64,000 nt of DNA. Source: Zonotrichia leucophrys gambelii. Its lineage: Eukaryota; Chordata; Aves; Passeriformes; Passerellidae. The translations under genes and the position numbers were made by a program. The stretch's first letter is position 1, and every line of letters starts with the position of its first letter. The notes below the pieces were generated by a model. It was given only the letters and a program-made list of their open reading frames with translations, was not told the origin of the DNA and did not search any database. Shown here piece after piece: positions 27,601-40,900 of this stretch. The stretch covers positions 21,578,038 through 21,642,037 of the forward strand of contig NC_088173.1 of assembly GCF_028769735.1 (NCBI RefSeq). The letters run 5' to 3'.

Positions 27601-27820
27601 AGGCCTAGGGACTGTGGTGTCTGAATGAACTGGTCTAAATTTTCAGCAGGGGAAATTTCTGTAAAATAGAGTTCAGTTCTCTAAGTTAAGACATAATGCA
27701 AAACTTGGCCAAAAATCTTCAGACAGGGAGAAAAGAAAATGCACTATTCCTATCAGTGAAAAAATAAAAGTAGTGTCATAGAGCTATCTTTTACCTATGT
27801 CAAATAATATTTGCTCTTGG
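24608..27820. other. unannotated AT-rich non-coding DNA
   Basis: No recognised gene or transposon. A GGTTTTGGGGTTTTTTCC motif lies at 26024-26041. Short frames, such as 25809-26009, show nothing recognisable. Confidence 0.45.
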
Positions 27821-27873
27821 ATATGCCATACCAGAAAGCTGCCAGCTTTCAGATGCCATAACTGCCAGCTTTC
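27821..27873. repeat. imperfect tandem duplication, 30-bp and 23-bp copies
   Basis: 27821-27850 and 27851-27873 share ATGCCATA...CTGCCAGCTTTC. The second copy lacks the 7-base CAGAAAG insert. The first copy also contains the small hairpin GAAAGCT-GCC-AGCTTTC at 27834-27850. Confidence 0.75.
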
Positions 27874-28120
27874 AAATTGTGGAGATGACCTCCTTTCTGA
27901 GTGCCAGGACTCTGCTCAAATGTTCCAAGCAGTCTTGGCTTGTCAGCACCCTGGAGACGTAAACAGCCTCAGGCTTTCCCTGAAATCTCTCTCAAATCAG
28001 CCTTCAGACTGAGTATGCAGCATTGAGCTGCCAGGTTAACTAACTTTCTGTGACTTCTCCCAAGTTCCAGCAGCACCATGTGAATGGTCTTCTCAAAGTT
28101 CAGATGATTGCAGAAGTAGT

Positions 28121-28190
28121 AAAAAACAAAACAAAACAAAAAATTCCCAGCAAAAACAAAACAAAACAAATTAACAAAACCCCAAACCAG
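28121..28190. repeat. (AAAAC)n-type A-rich tract
   Basis: Two AAAAC-rich blocks (28121-28143 and 28151-28170) are separated by TTCCCAGC, so the tract looks like a duplicated A-rich microsatellite. It ends with AAAACCCCAAACC at 28176-28188, the reverse complement of the GGTTTGGGGTTT motif found elsewhere in the window. Confidence 0.75.
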
Positions 28191-28439
28191 TGCCTTAAAT
28201 TAAATAGGACAAAGGTTTCTGGGTAGTTGATGAAATGTTACAACCACATATCTATTATTTTGAAGTCATTCTCAGCCCAAGGAAGAAAGGGAGCTGGAAG
28301 GAGTTCCAGAAAGCTGTAGTAAAAGATTATGTTTATTTGCATGGATGCATCTTCATATGCCTTACTCCATATGCTTACATGGATGTATTTGTTGTTGCGC
28401 TTATATATCTTCCTTCCAAATATGTCCTTACCTGTTGGT

Positions 28440-28760
28440 GTGGTTAAAGCACAGCCTGGGACGGGTGGTTGTGCCTCAGGGTGCATCAGGCAGCCCCCCA
28501 GCTCTGCCAGGAAGGCAGTGCAGCCATAGAGCTGGGCAGTGTGGGCTGGGGGTACTGCAGCAACTTGCAGTGTGTCAGGGTAGGACTGGCCTTTGTGGGC
28601 ACCCAGCAGGGAGGGAGAATCAAGGAGCCTCTCCCCCCATTGGTTTTGTGAAAACCTCTGTGCTGGTGAGGGTGGTGCTGCTTTACTGCCACTGTCTCAT
28701 TTCACTGTGATGGAACATTGCTGTGTTTGTGCTCTGGAGTTACCTGTGTTCAATACACAC
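28440..28760. other. GC-richer patch, possible unclassified old element
   Basis: About 320 bases stand out as GC-rich in an AT-rich setting, with overlapping frames on both strands of up to 121 codons. The right end includes GTTACCTGTGTTCAATACAC near 28740, which faintly resembles the end of an LTR. No terminal TG/CA pair, RT segment or known family is recognised. CpG is too sparse for a CpG-island promoter. Confidence 0.3.
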
Positions 28761-31700
28761 AATTTATGCTAGAAGGAAGAAAGGTTACAGTTAGATATAT
28801 GAGGGCTTATAGATGGCTAGGTGACTAATGGGTGAATTTTTCTACTTTACATACAGAAAAGCTTTTTGAGTAGCTGCATAAACCTGTTGTGGTACCAGCT
28901 CATCTCATGACAACTTTCATTACAGTTCATGTAATTTTCCATAATACAACCTAAAATTTCAACATTATGAAGATTACACCTTTAAAAGTTTAAGGCTGCT
29001 GATCTCATCTTTTGAGGAAGAGAACTGTTTGCTGAAAACTCAGGTTGGAGGGCAATAAATCCTGCAGGAGACAGGAAATTCTTGGTGCTAGGAATAAAAC
29101 TGAGGGTTCTCATTTAGAATAAGTAGCAATAGGGGTGTGCTTTCACCTGCAGGAAGATTAGATCCTTTAAATCAACTTCCATTCTTAAGGGGGTTTTACG
29201 TGTTTGCTAAGAAGGAGAATTCATTCCAGACCAGATGAAAACCCTTCCCGTTGTTTTGATGTAAAGCCTTTGGGAGCTTATAAATCACAAATAACTTTGC
29301 TGTTTCACTTCATAGCTCCCACTTTCACAGTTCCATGTATTCAGTATGTCATTCAAGGTGGATAGAGTTTCATCAATCTTCACAATGTGCAATGGGATAA
29401 ATTCCCAATGTTTAATTTTTCACTGTGCTCAGAACTTCAGTAAAAAAGAAGAAAAGCAAGCCCAAGGCCAGATTATTGGAGAATATAAAGATTTTTACTC
29501 ATATCCAAAAAAAGCAAAATTTTTACTAATAACAGTGTGAATCACTCCTGTAGTTCATCTCAGCTCAGGGTTTTAGGAAAAATCTTTGGTTTATTAAAAG
29601 AAAAAAAGACAAAGAGCAAACTAGTGCCAAATAACAAAACATTTGCTGTAAAGCTTCTTGTATCTCCTTTTGGAAAGAAGGTGCTAGAATTTTATTTTCT
29701 TTTGTTTACTATAACAAAATCTTTTTAATCATTTAAATACCCTTCACAGTTTAGAGATAGAGGTTCTGATCAATGATAGAATAAAATTTTGAGTTTAATA
29801 CTGAATTTAAAGCTGTCAAAAATTGACTAGACAGGACCCTGATCTATGTCATAGAAAATCCTTTCAAGTTTCCAGAGAAATAGGTATTTCATTGTCTTTG
29901 CATCTGGAAATAAATTACATCTTTCAGAGCCTGTTTCTTAGTGAAATAGTTCACTTTTGATAATAAAAGAACTATGTCTAATTATATTTAGATATGTTAT
30001 AAAAATGGTCTGTGGCTGTCACCAGCTACCACACTATTCCATCCTTTGTGTAACTTAGAGCTCATTTTATTCTTCATTATGTGACAGAGTAGTATTCATT
30101 CTGCCATTTTCCTCACACTTTATATACATACTGTGTATATAGTAGTGTAATTTACTGCTAGCAAATAACTGTTGTCTGTAGAGCTTTAATCTTACACATA
30201 AAACCAGTGTTGGCAATTTAGTCTTTCTACAAGTACCTTCTTACTTAATTCTTAATATCCCTTTAACTATGATGTCAGGAAAAGTATCATGGATTTTTTA
30301 GGAAAAAAACCAACCATCAATAGTAAAAATAAATTAAGTAACCTCCCTGAATTTATAATAAGACCTGCACTATGGGGAAGAAGCAAAACAAAAAGGCTGC
30401 TATGGGATTTTCAAAAGGCATATGGTTTTAAAATTCAGTGTGTCAGCCAGGGAAAAGTAGGAGAAAAAATGTCATTAAGAAAAATACAGGATAAAAGAGA
30501 CTGCACTTGCAAGTGACAGAAATTTATTCTCATCTGTTTAGGACAAGTGGCTGACGTGATTACTGGCACAACTTCTGTAGCTCATCATTTCATCCCATGA
30601 CCATGGTTTGCACTGCTCTTGAGGAATTACTGTGGGCTGGTAGCACACTTGCATTCAGCTGAGAAAAGAAAAAAGTGCAACATTTGCCCTGTTTCAGGAA
30701 TATCTAAGAAAATAGTGTCTAGATTTTTTATTTTTTATTAAATTTATAAGCTCTCCCAGGCTTTGTCTCAAGCTCCAGAGATTAAAAAATAACTTTTAAA
30801 AAAGCTTCTACAAAATATTTTCATAACATGCTATTATATCTGTGTTATGATTTTTGTCCTTAAGGTCCATTCTGTACTCCTGTTTGAGGCCTCCTTGTTT
30901 GTTTAGTAGAAAGAAAATAAGCAGTTAATCAAAACAGTTAATAACCACTTAATCATCACTTATCTTTGCACAAACAGTGCAATAACTGCACAAAAGGGTG
31001 ACTGCCAAATCTTGCAGTGGCACAAATGGAAAAAATATGATCTATCCTCCCTTCTCTTTGCGCAGGGAGTTGCTGATACCAGTTATTAAAGTTAGAAAAT
31101 TCATTTTTTCTTCAGAAGGAAGCCACAGAACAAAGTGATTGTACTGTCTTTATAAAGTTCTAGTATTAATTTAGCTTTTCTATTTGTTTCTACCAAAAGT
31201 ATAATCTCATAAATGACTATACTACTTAGCTATGTTGATATCTTAGTGCTTAATCAAAAAATATTAATATACTATATCATTAGAATTTCTATTACTAAGG
31301 AACTGTCCAAAAAACGTATTTACACTCTTGTCATACACTCCATCATCAGTAATTATTATTTTATTCACACAGTCAAGATTTCAGATCCAATGCAGCAACA
31401 GTTGGTGGTATAATCCATTTTCCCTATTAATCTTCATGACAGAAAATATTCTCATTAGGGCATGATATCATCCAATTGCTTTCTTTCTCACCCGCAAATA
31501 TTAAAAGTGATTGTAACAAGTGAGATCTCATTACAAAGATCAGAGCAGGTTTTTAAACACAGATTAATACCAAAATTAAACAAAAATTAATACTAAAAAA
31601 ACCATACTAAACCAAAAATCTTCCCTCGAACTCCTCAAACTAAACACAAACATATTTCAGCTTTGAATGGATGGGAAGGAGGAAATACTAAGCACTGTTC

Positions 31701-32403
31701 TGCTGCTACAATTTCTTGCTGCTAGAGGACTAGAACAGGTATAAAATGTGTTCTTTAAGCACTCAGCTCTGCTTTTGAGTCATAGGAGCAAGCACATAGA
31801 AATCCCAGCTGCTACCAGCTCTAGGACTGCTTTGTTTCTGCAGCAGAGTTTTGGATTACTTGCTTCCAGATTTTATTTTTTACTTTGATATTAGTATATA
31901 AAAGAAATTCAACCTGGACACTAAATGGGATGGTTTGGGGTTTTATTAACTTACTTTCTGTGAAGTACTTTATTAATGTATTTTTGGTAATACATTTCCT
32001 ATGCATAGGTTGTGTATAAAATTTATTAAAAAGTTGATATTATCCTGTAGGGAAAAAACCCCTTGCATTTAATGCTCTCTGGAACTTGTGTGATAAGGAA
32101 TTAGTATTATAGCATTGCTGCCATTCATAGCAGGTTGTAGTTTGAATTAATTTTTAGCTTTGTAAAATTAATAGGATTTTTTTCCAGCTATAGATAAATA
32201 CTTCCTGAGAGGTGATAAAAAATGTAGTAATCTATGGTACAGATAAATATCCTTAATTATTGTTCTATTTTCAATATACTGCTTTTGTTGCAATAACATC
32301 AGTTTGGCTTGTTTGAAAGGTAAAAAATAAAAAAAGTAAAGCTAAAACCAACTTACAATAACTGTCAGCAAATAAATATTTTCTTGAAATTCTGTCTTCC
32401 CTT
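28761..32403. other. unannotated AT-rich non-coding DNA
   Basis: No recognisable gene or transposon end. Several adjacent frames of 60-75 codons at 29346-30516 show no shared product or domain. A GGTTTGGGGTTTTATT motif lies at 31932-31947. Confidence 0.45.
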
Positions 32404-32416
32404 AAAAAAAAAAAAA
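32404..32416. repeat. A13 mononucleotide run
   Basis: Thirteen consecutive A, followed by an A/C-rich stretch (AAACCCAACCCC). It is a simple low-complexity tract. Confidence 0.8.
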
Positions 32417-32876
32417 GCCAAAAAGAAGAAACCCAACCCCAACAAGAACAAAGCCTAACCAAACTCCACACAAAATATTGCATCAGCACACTTTTCCAAA
32501 GTTTAAGGTCAGAAGATACTATTATATTGTCAAGTCTGTGTTTGGGTATCAGAAAGCAGTGTCTGTTTTCCTGTAGTGTCAAATATCTTATGAATATTTA
32601 AACAGAAACACTGGATCATACAGCTTTCTTTCAGTAAATTACTCTTTGCATCATAGTTTCCATAAGGCTGCCCAAAACTTCAAAGGATGACTAATCCAAC
32701 ACTTTTCTAATAAATTGCTCTAATCATGAGCCAACTTTGATTTCTGTGTTCTCACTGAGCTAGAATTTTGAAGTTAATTCAATTTCTTCATTTTGGGCAG
32801 TTTTTTATATAAGAGGAAAAATACCCCTTAGTCTGAAAATTAGCCTTTCCCTCAGAGACAATCAGGGTTCAGGTCG

Positions 32877-32909
32877 AGTATTTATGATAGTCATGTCAGT
32901 ATTTATGAT
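32877..32909. repeat. short direct repeat, 21-bp period
   Basis: AGTATTTATGAT occurs at 32877-32888 and again at 32898-32909, with related sequence in between. It is a partly decayed tandem duplication. Confidence 0.6.
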
Positions 32910-33059
32910 GGTTGTAACCTTTTCCAAAAGTTTTCCTGATCACTAGGGAATAAGGCGCTGCCAGTGAAGCTCAGCCAGGGGTGACAGTGGTAAAGAAAAT
33001 ATTAGTGATGCCATGACACAGGTAAATATTTATTCCCCTATTTGAAAATCTATTTAAAG

Positions 33060-33099
33060 TTACCTACTTGCAAGCTGCCTTACCTACTTGCAAGCAGGC
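33060..33099. repeat. 20-bp tandem duplication
   Basis: TTACCTACTTGCAAGC is present at 33060-33075 and 33080-33095 with a 20-bp period. The last four bases of each unit differ (TGCC versus AGGC). Confidence 0.85.
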
Positions 33100-34425
33100 A
33101 GCTGGTTAATTTTGAAATTAATCTGGAAACTGTCGTAAATGAGTGCAATGTGAAGGGGAGTGCAGTGTGCTTTGTGCTGGAAACTGGGCATTCTTAAATG
33201 ATTATAAAATACTTAGTCTTGTTACTAGTACATTGCAATTAGATCCCTCTGAAACTACTTCTCCCAAGGGGAAGTTCCTGCTGCCAGCAGAGCTCAGAGA
33301 TCTGTGCCTTGCCTAGAACATGCAGCACCCTAGCAGAACTTGCTCTGGGCATGGGCTTTGGTCCTTTTGGAGAGCCAAAGGTGTCACTTTTCTGCTGGTA
33401 TTGATCAGCACAGCCCATATCTCTCACTTCCTGGGTACACTGGTACATAACAACTTTATCAGTGACAGTGCTCAGTGGCAGCTCCTGCCTGCTTTACTCT
33501 GCCCAGAGAATTAGGTAATATTTGTCCTGCAAACCTGCCCTGCCTTCCCTCACCAACCAGCGCCAACCCTCTGACCTATTATTCCTTTACTGATATTTTT
33601 GAACTGAAAAAAAATAAAAGCTTTTAATATTTAGTAAGACAGGATCACTATTCTATCTGGAAAAACACTGACATTTGGGAGCCAGTACCCACACAGCATG
33701 CAGGTGTAATTTTTCAGGAGAAAATGGCTTTTAGGAGAATTAGGATTCTAGGGGTCTCCCTTTACACATACTAAACTGTCTGGTATGAGCCAAAGCAGAA
33801 AGGTGCTGCAAAAGTGAGCTGGAGAAAATGTGCCCTCTGTCAGAAAGGGATAAACAGATTATATGCTTAGAGAAATTAGAAGTCAGAAGTGAGAGACCCT
33901 TCCACTCACCCCAATTTTAGAGAGCAGCCTGAGTGCCATGAAGGAATATCAAGCATAGTGTTGTGCAGCATAACCCAGGCCTTGGAAGTTACTCCTTGTC
34001 TAAGTGGTATTGCAAATATCAGAACTCATGCAATACAATTTAAAAAAGCAAATCAAAAGTAGAATTCAGAAATGTCTGCTTTGCCAGGATACATTAATAT
34101 ACATGATTTGGATATATGTAATCTTTAATATAGGCAAAAATTCCGTCCTCAAAATGTCTTAAAAGCAAATCAATTTTAATTTTTATTAAAGTTAAAAATA
34201 GTCAAGGGAAAACTACATTTGATTTCCATAAGAACAGTATTTCACCAACAATTACAGCATTTAGTATGCTGACTCTCAATAAGACATGCAATAAAATCAG
34301 CCATCTACAAAAATCCTCTTGGGTGTGGAAAATTTAAAATGTAGGTAAAATTTTTCCATAAGTATATTAATATTTCATTACTTAAAATTGATCTTTTTTT
34401 TTGGTACATAATTATGCTATAATAT
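33100..34425. other. unannotated non-coding DNA, GC-richer at 33240-33560
   Basis: A mildly GC-rich patch at 33240-33560 has opposing 64-69-codon frames without recognisable domains. The remainder is AT-rich with no transposon ends seen. Confidence 0.45.
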
Positions 34426-34440
34426 AAAAAACCCCAAACC
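34426..34440 (-). repeat. AAACCCCAAACC motif (minus-strand copy of GGTTTGGGGTTT)
   Basis: AAAAAACCCCAAACC is the exact reverse complement of the G/T motif at 31932 and 51613. It is listed here because the motif recurs on both strands. Confidence 0.8.
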
Positions 34441-34899
34441 AATACTGGCCTCATCCTCCCCTAACAAACACCTAACATCATGTAAGAGCTTTGTGGACCC
34501 TTTGTTATGGAGTCATTTGTTCTTCTTTTTTTTTATAGTAAAAGGCTAAACAAATTTTTTCAATAGGAATACATGTAATTCTAGTTGCTCAATTGTGGCT
34601 CAGAATCAAGAAATTGTTTTATATTAATTAATTAATAAAAGGGACATAACACTTCCTAGAGCAAAAGATTCTTGTATAATGTAGAAGTACCATCCTAAGA
34701 TTACAGAAATCTATTTAAAATAATATCCCTTAAAGAGGCAGGAAAGGAGTTGTATAAACTATCAGTGGATTTCAAAGGTAAGTGGGTGGCTATCTCCCTT
34801 GTAAACCTTCTTTAACAACATAGGCTTATAACCCCACTTCAGATAGAAAGAAACCTGGAGAGGCTTAAATATTAAAAAAATTAAAAGACGACTGTATCT

Positions 34900-34945
34900 G
34901 GTTTTGGGGTTTTTTTTGGTTTTTTTGGGGTTGTTTTTTTTTTTT
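34900..34945. repeat. pure G/T tract with four G-runs
   Basis: The + strand contains only G and T for about 45 bases, with G-runs of 2, 4, 2 and 4 separated by T-runs of 4-8 and ending in a T13 run. The four G-runs could in principle form a two-layer quadruplex. It also contains the GGTTTTGGGGTTT variant. Confidence 0.75.
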
Positions 34946-37900
34946 CTTCCCTAAATGTACCTTTAAATGAACATTTTGTTTCAGGAATTTATGTTGAAGC
35001 TTTTTTTTTTAATGTTTTTTCAATAATGGATGCTTCCTATGGATCATGAAAATGAAGCTTGTAAGTGATGTTGTTGCTAAGTTCAGCCTGTGTTCCAATG
35101 CCTGCTATGGATGGAACAAATATTTTCAAAGATTTCTCATTTTCCAGATCATTTAGTTACTCTTTGCAGGGTGCAAACTAATTAGGCTTATTCATAAAGG
35201 TCTTTGATTCTTAATATACAAAAGCCTTTTTCTATGCTGTACCTCAGGTTGCCTGCTTGTACCTATCCTTGGTACTCTATGAGCTCTTAAAAATCCATTT
35301 GGCTACTGAAATAAATCATGAGCTCTGAGAACAGTACTTGGAGTTACTGCAAACATAGAATGTACCAACATCTGAAAAATTGTAATGTTTTGTATTTTTC
35401 ATACTTTCAATGATGCACTTCAAAGAAAACACAAGCACTTCAAATACTCAAGTATATTTCTTCAATACACCAGAAGTCTTGGACATCTGTGAATATTTTT
35501 GTTTGTACCTGATAGGTAGCACGTGTTTTTTCTACCTTTTTTTAGCTGTATATAAAAAAGCATATGATATTAATTATTTTTAAAAATACAAAATGACTGT
35601 GTACCTGACATTATCATACGTACCAATAATTTAGGTATAAGCGCACACATTCCCCTTCGTCCCCTCTCCATCCCACCCTCCAGTATGTTCCTGTTACTTG
35701 TGCAACCTAACAGCTTTCTCAGGTTAATTTCTTGTGTAGAAATGCTGTGTGTATTTCTGGGTATCATAGAAACAAATGACTTTGGATGAAGAGAAAATAC
35801 ATTCACAGCAACAAGACACATCATGTTAGTGCAATGGCAGTTTCCAGTCCCCTTCCAGCTAGCTCAGGGATAGTTCACTTATTTTACAACACTTTGTCTT
35901 ACATATTATATACTCAGCCTCTGTGCTGTCATCCCAATTTTTTTCAGACCTGGAGAAGAGTAGGTGTCTTTATGCTGGTCTTTCTCCCCACAATATTATT
36001 ACTCTGGAAAAAAGTATGTTTATTCACAGAGATAATAGATATTTATGGAGATTACACTTCATTAAGAAGTTCCCATTCTAGAGGTTAGTTTTTTCCTGTA
36101 TGCTTGGCAATACTAGGTGCACACTTAAATAAAGTGACCATATTCTCTGTATAACTGAGATAAAAATCACAATTTATAGGGGTTTAATTAAACTATTTAA
36201 TGTTGATTTATTTCTTATTTATCTATTTATGCACTGTTTTTCACTGTATGGAAATCCAAGTACAAAGGCAAAATTGTCCTGGAACATACCAAGGTGAGAA
36301 GATACGCCAGGTTTTGGTTTAGTTCTCAGTCTGGATGTCCTGGTAAGCTGGCACAGAAAGCAGGGCACACCCGCTTCATGGAAGAAAGGTTCATCCAGCC
36401 ACAGTGTCTCTAGGGGCTGTTAAAATGGGCTGTTCCACAAAGGCTATAAACCCCAGGCAGGCATTCAATTCCAGTGATACCCTCAGCTCCCTGGAAGATT
36501 AGGATGTTTGTGTATTTGGTAATTCTGGACTGCCTTGCTTTATGCCTGATCAAGTAAATACTCAAGATGAACTCTGAAAATGGAGACCCTGAGCTTCTTT
36601 TTTTGATGTGCTTTGCCATAAACTTGTTTGAGTTGAATTGCTTGGCTAACAATAATGCAGTGCACGGGCAGATATCCTTGACTCACTTCTTCCAAAGCAT
36701 GTATGGGTGTTTATCTGCAGGAATACAGTGAACCTCAGGATGCCCTGGCTGTGCCTGCCCTCAGCTCTCGCTGGGACAGGAGGTGGTGTCTTTGCTGCTC
36801 CTTAACCTTAGTTTTCAGTAAGGAGAAAAGCTCAAGAAGAAAATGAGGAGGATTTTCCAGGCAGGGTGATGGTAAGTTCATGTAATGGAGTGTATTCCAG
36901 TTTTTTATGGAGACCATAATGAGAACTAAAAGAAACTTTATTGTAAAATTTATTGGACATACTGGGCATATTTTCTGGTAAGCAAGCTGAAAAAATATAT
37001 TTAAAAAAAATCCCTCCAGAATAGGTTCTTTTTCAGAATTCTTAACGATTAGACATAAGTATGTATGTTGTCAATAAAGAACTCCTTCAATGTTTTTTCC
37101 TCCTGAAGTGTAGAATCTTTGTTGTTTCGATCAGTGACATGAATAATGAAACATAGTTTCTGTTCCCTGGATAGCTGAACATATCTTAGGAACCAAATAA
37201 TGTCTCAGGTGTTAATCACTATAAAGGTGAGATTCATTTATCATAAGTACTCTGCAAAATTAATTTAAAATTCCCTTTTCTCATTAAATTTCCTCTCCTT
37301 TAGTAGAGTCAGTCCTTCAAATGTCCTCTATATAAAAAGAAACCCAAACACCTTTAAACCAAATTGAACACTGTGCAAATAAAAATACAAAAACTATTTA
37401 TTAAAGAACTGAACTTTTAATGTTAAAGACTTAATTGATCTATTTTTTCCAAGCAATAATTACAAATAGAGATCTTTGGTACTTTTCCATATGGTGAACT
37501 TGACTTATTTTATTATCAGTTTTGGGCAGGAAAAAAATTGAAGTGTGGTAAATAACACTAGAACATATTTGCTAAATAATTACTTTTTACATAATATCAA
37601 CAACTTGACCTGATTGCACATTAAGGGCTACATTTTCTATTTTTATTTAAATAGAACTATTTTTAAATATGAAGTTAACAAGCTAGGCAATGGTAGCAGA
37701 CATCTGAAGTATTTCAGAATTCTTTTTTTTTGTTGTTAAAACTAAAGTGACAATTTCTAAAATGTAGTAATTTAAATGTATGTGTTTTATGGGTGCCTTT
37801 TTTTTTTTTTACAAAGGCTTTCTATAAGGTGGAGAGAAAAAGCAATGGACTTTTTCAATTTTGTAATGGATTTTTGAGAAAAGGTTAGCTATGTGTTTCA

Positions 37901-40900
37901 ATAATTTTATTGATGACAGGATTTATGTGAAATTTAAATAATGTAAAAAAATATAATTGAAGTAAATAAGATCATAAAAGACTAAAGTTAAATAGTTACA
38001 GTATAACTGGTATTGTCTAGTAGAATTGAAAGAGTAATGACTTTAAATATATCTTTTATATCTGTGGATACTGTTATGGAACTAAGAGATCAGCTGTAGA
38101 AGAAATTATAAGAAGGGACAAGAGCCAGTCAGTGAATTGGATCTAATATCCGTTTGAGAGTTGATTAGACAAGTTAGAGAGTGGTGGTTGCAAATCAGAT
38201 TGCTGTGGTTAACACACAGCCTTAAAAGGAAGAGTTGTTTGTATGAGGGCAATTATATGTTTTCCTTGTGCACTGGAAAAAGCAGCTGTGCATGTCATGC
38301 CCAATATTCACAGATAGGGGTAGGACACTAAACAGAGTAAGAGTGGAGAAGGATCATTTATATTTAATTCTTTTAGTTACCACATGCTAAAGCAACTAAA
38401 CAAACAAAACCAAACAAAAATCCTCCCCAAACACCCCCCACAAACACATTTCTGCAGTCTCTTCAGCCAGTGATGACAAAATGTAGTTAAAAAAAAAAAG
38501 AGCAGATCCAATTTTTTTAGATAGTAATTGTTATTTAGGAAAGACAAAAATGAGCGTTTGCTGTGGCTTGGGAGTCATCTGAGTACATTTTGTGCTCAGA
38601 ATGCACTGACCTGGCATAAGCTGTACCACTCAGGTGCTACTAACTTTTACAGTTTGTTTCTTCCTTTCTTCTCAGCTTTAATTTATTTGACAGGAAATTA
38701 AATTTGCTTGTGTGAACCAGATACAAAATTTACAAAGACAAATCTTGGCATTGTTAGAACTGGTTGCAATTTTGAATGTAAATTTTTTTCTGTCTTTTAA
38801 TACACATGCAAACAAGAACAAAAGAAAATTTTTAACTAAGATAAGGTAAAGGTTGCACCCCTACGTTTTTCGTGTTTCTCTTTCATGCGGAAGCAAAGTT
38901 GCATGTAGAGTTCTTCCATCTTTGGAGTGTGTTGCAATGAGCTGGTTCTGGAACCTCCCTGTGGTGCCTTTGACTTCAGAATCTGTGCAGCTGAGGGAAT
39001 TAGGCTGTCCCATGTTAGCCTGAAACAATCTGAGGATTTAAGGAAATACCACGTCTAGAAACAAAGAGCCTGGACACCTTGAGATCTTTTCTCATGTCCT
39101 CTCTTTTCTATTCCATAAAAATAAGGACAATAAAAACTACAGGTCTTGAAACCAGAATCTTGGCTTGAAAGATCGTTCCCTGTCTGCTGGGGCTCCCTCA
39201 GGCAGAGCTAGAGCACACACAGCTCCTCAGCTCTGCTGCAGGATGCTGCTCTTGCCTCTACTCCCCTAAATTTATTTAACAGCAGGGGACTGACACCTGC
39301 TGATCCAGAACATTCACCTCAGTTATCCTGTATATAGCTGAGGTTCAACATAATGAAATAGTGCACTTAATTTCATTTGAAGCTCATGCCAGTGTTGCAG
39401 CCAGATTTAAAACATTTTTGTTGGTTTGTAAATACACACAGCTGAATTGTTCAAAGCCCTGCTCCTCTCAAGATTCATGTTTGTGTATAACCTCAGACAA
39501 TTTATAGTTTTGCTGAAATCAATGGGACTGCTGACTTTCATCCTGGCTCCTCTGAAAACAATTTCAAATTTCCCACTGACTTCAGTAAGGCCAGGCTGTT
39601 CTCAAAGTATTTTAAGTGCTGCATGTTGGGTAATAATACAAAGGGATGCAAGCCTTGTGAAACCAGATGGGCTTTTTATTGAGGAATTGTGTTTTGATTT
39701 GGTTTAATTTTCTTGAGATATGGTGATATTGTATAGCATTCAAATAAACATACAGAGAGGAAGGCTTTGGTCCAGCTTTCATATTTTTGATTTTTTAACC
39801 CATACTGCACCTTGACTGTTGTTTACTTTTAACACTTTAGCTCTTCATCTTTTGTATAGGGTTTTGTTTTCTGGTATCCCTCTAGTAAAAGATGTGTTCC
39901 TCACAAAGGAAAATTGCTCTGACACCACATTATGGACAAAATGATAACTCAGATTCCTCAATACACAGTTCCCCTTCTGGTTTCTACCACTGTTAATACT
40001 ATTTATTCTCATATTATGTGTTCTTCTTCAAGCTAGCCTTGGAGATCAGACTTTGTCCAGACTTTTCTAGATTTGATTTACACCTCCTTTGTTGAGGTGC
40101 CCTTTTTGCTTCATCTCTGAAGCATTACATCTGTGCTACAAGTGTTACATATCACGTCTGAAATATGCCTTTTACAGTCTGGACTGGGAACCTGATGTCA
40201 TGTTTAAAACTCCTGAGAGAAATAAAATAATGCCTCCAACCTATCTTACAAGTACGCTTTCCAGGAATAAGACTTATTTTTAAGAGTGTTTGGCAAGTCA
40301 CCTTATTCAGTGATTTATTTGGTATCTTCAAGCCCTCTGTCAGACACACATCTTTACTGTAATATGCTGATAATTTATTCTTTGCGCATAAATAGACTGT
40401 AAAGTACGTTCTGTTTGAACCATCTTCTAGGACTCTTGCCCACCTTATCAGCCTCAGCATACCATGTGGAAATTATTGCAGACTTTTGATCAACTAAGAA
40501 GTTTTGTGATGAAATGGCTTGCAATATAACCCCTAATATAATTTTGGTCTGAAGGTGAAAGCTAGATTTTTCGCTTCCAAAATCTGTGCATCAAGTTGTA
40601 CACTTTTACCTGTTGATAATCACTATCTATCTCTGTCCTGTCTCTAGTAATCACTACAAAGATATGTTGGCTATGCACTAGCATTTATCCTCATGCTGCT
40701 TTATAAAATGACTGCATGGGCAGCATTATTTCAGTGTTCAGGGACGGTATTCTGATTATGGTTTTTCTTCATCAAACACTTCAGCACATGAGCCCACAAG
40801 TTTCTGCATGTACCTACTTCAAAAAGATAGTTGATCATGCCCATAAATAATTTCTTTCATGCTTTAATCAGAATAATTTGATTTTCCTCTCATCTGCTCT

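Noticed and set aside
31190..31420. Nuclear copy of mitochondrial DNA
   Set aside because: The AT-rich Ile/Leu/Tyr-rich frame suggested it, but no mitochondrial gene order, tRNA or conserved motif is visible.
35940..36088. Acceptor TTTTTTTTCAG followed by an open hydrophobic frame
   Set aside because: The peptide matches nothing known, and similar acceptor-plus-frame combinations occur several times in this AT-rich window.
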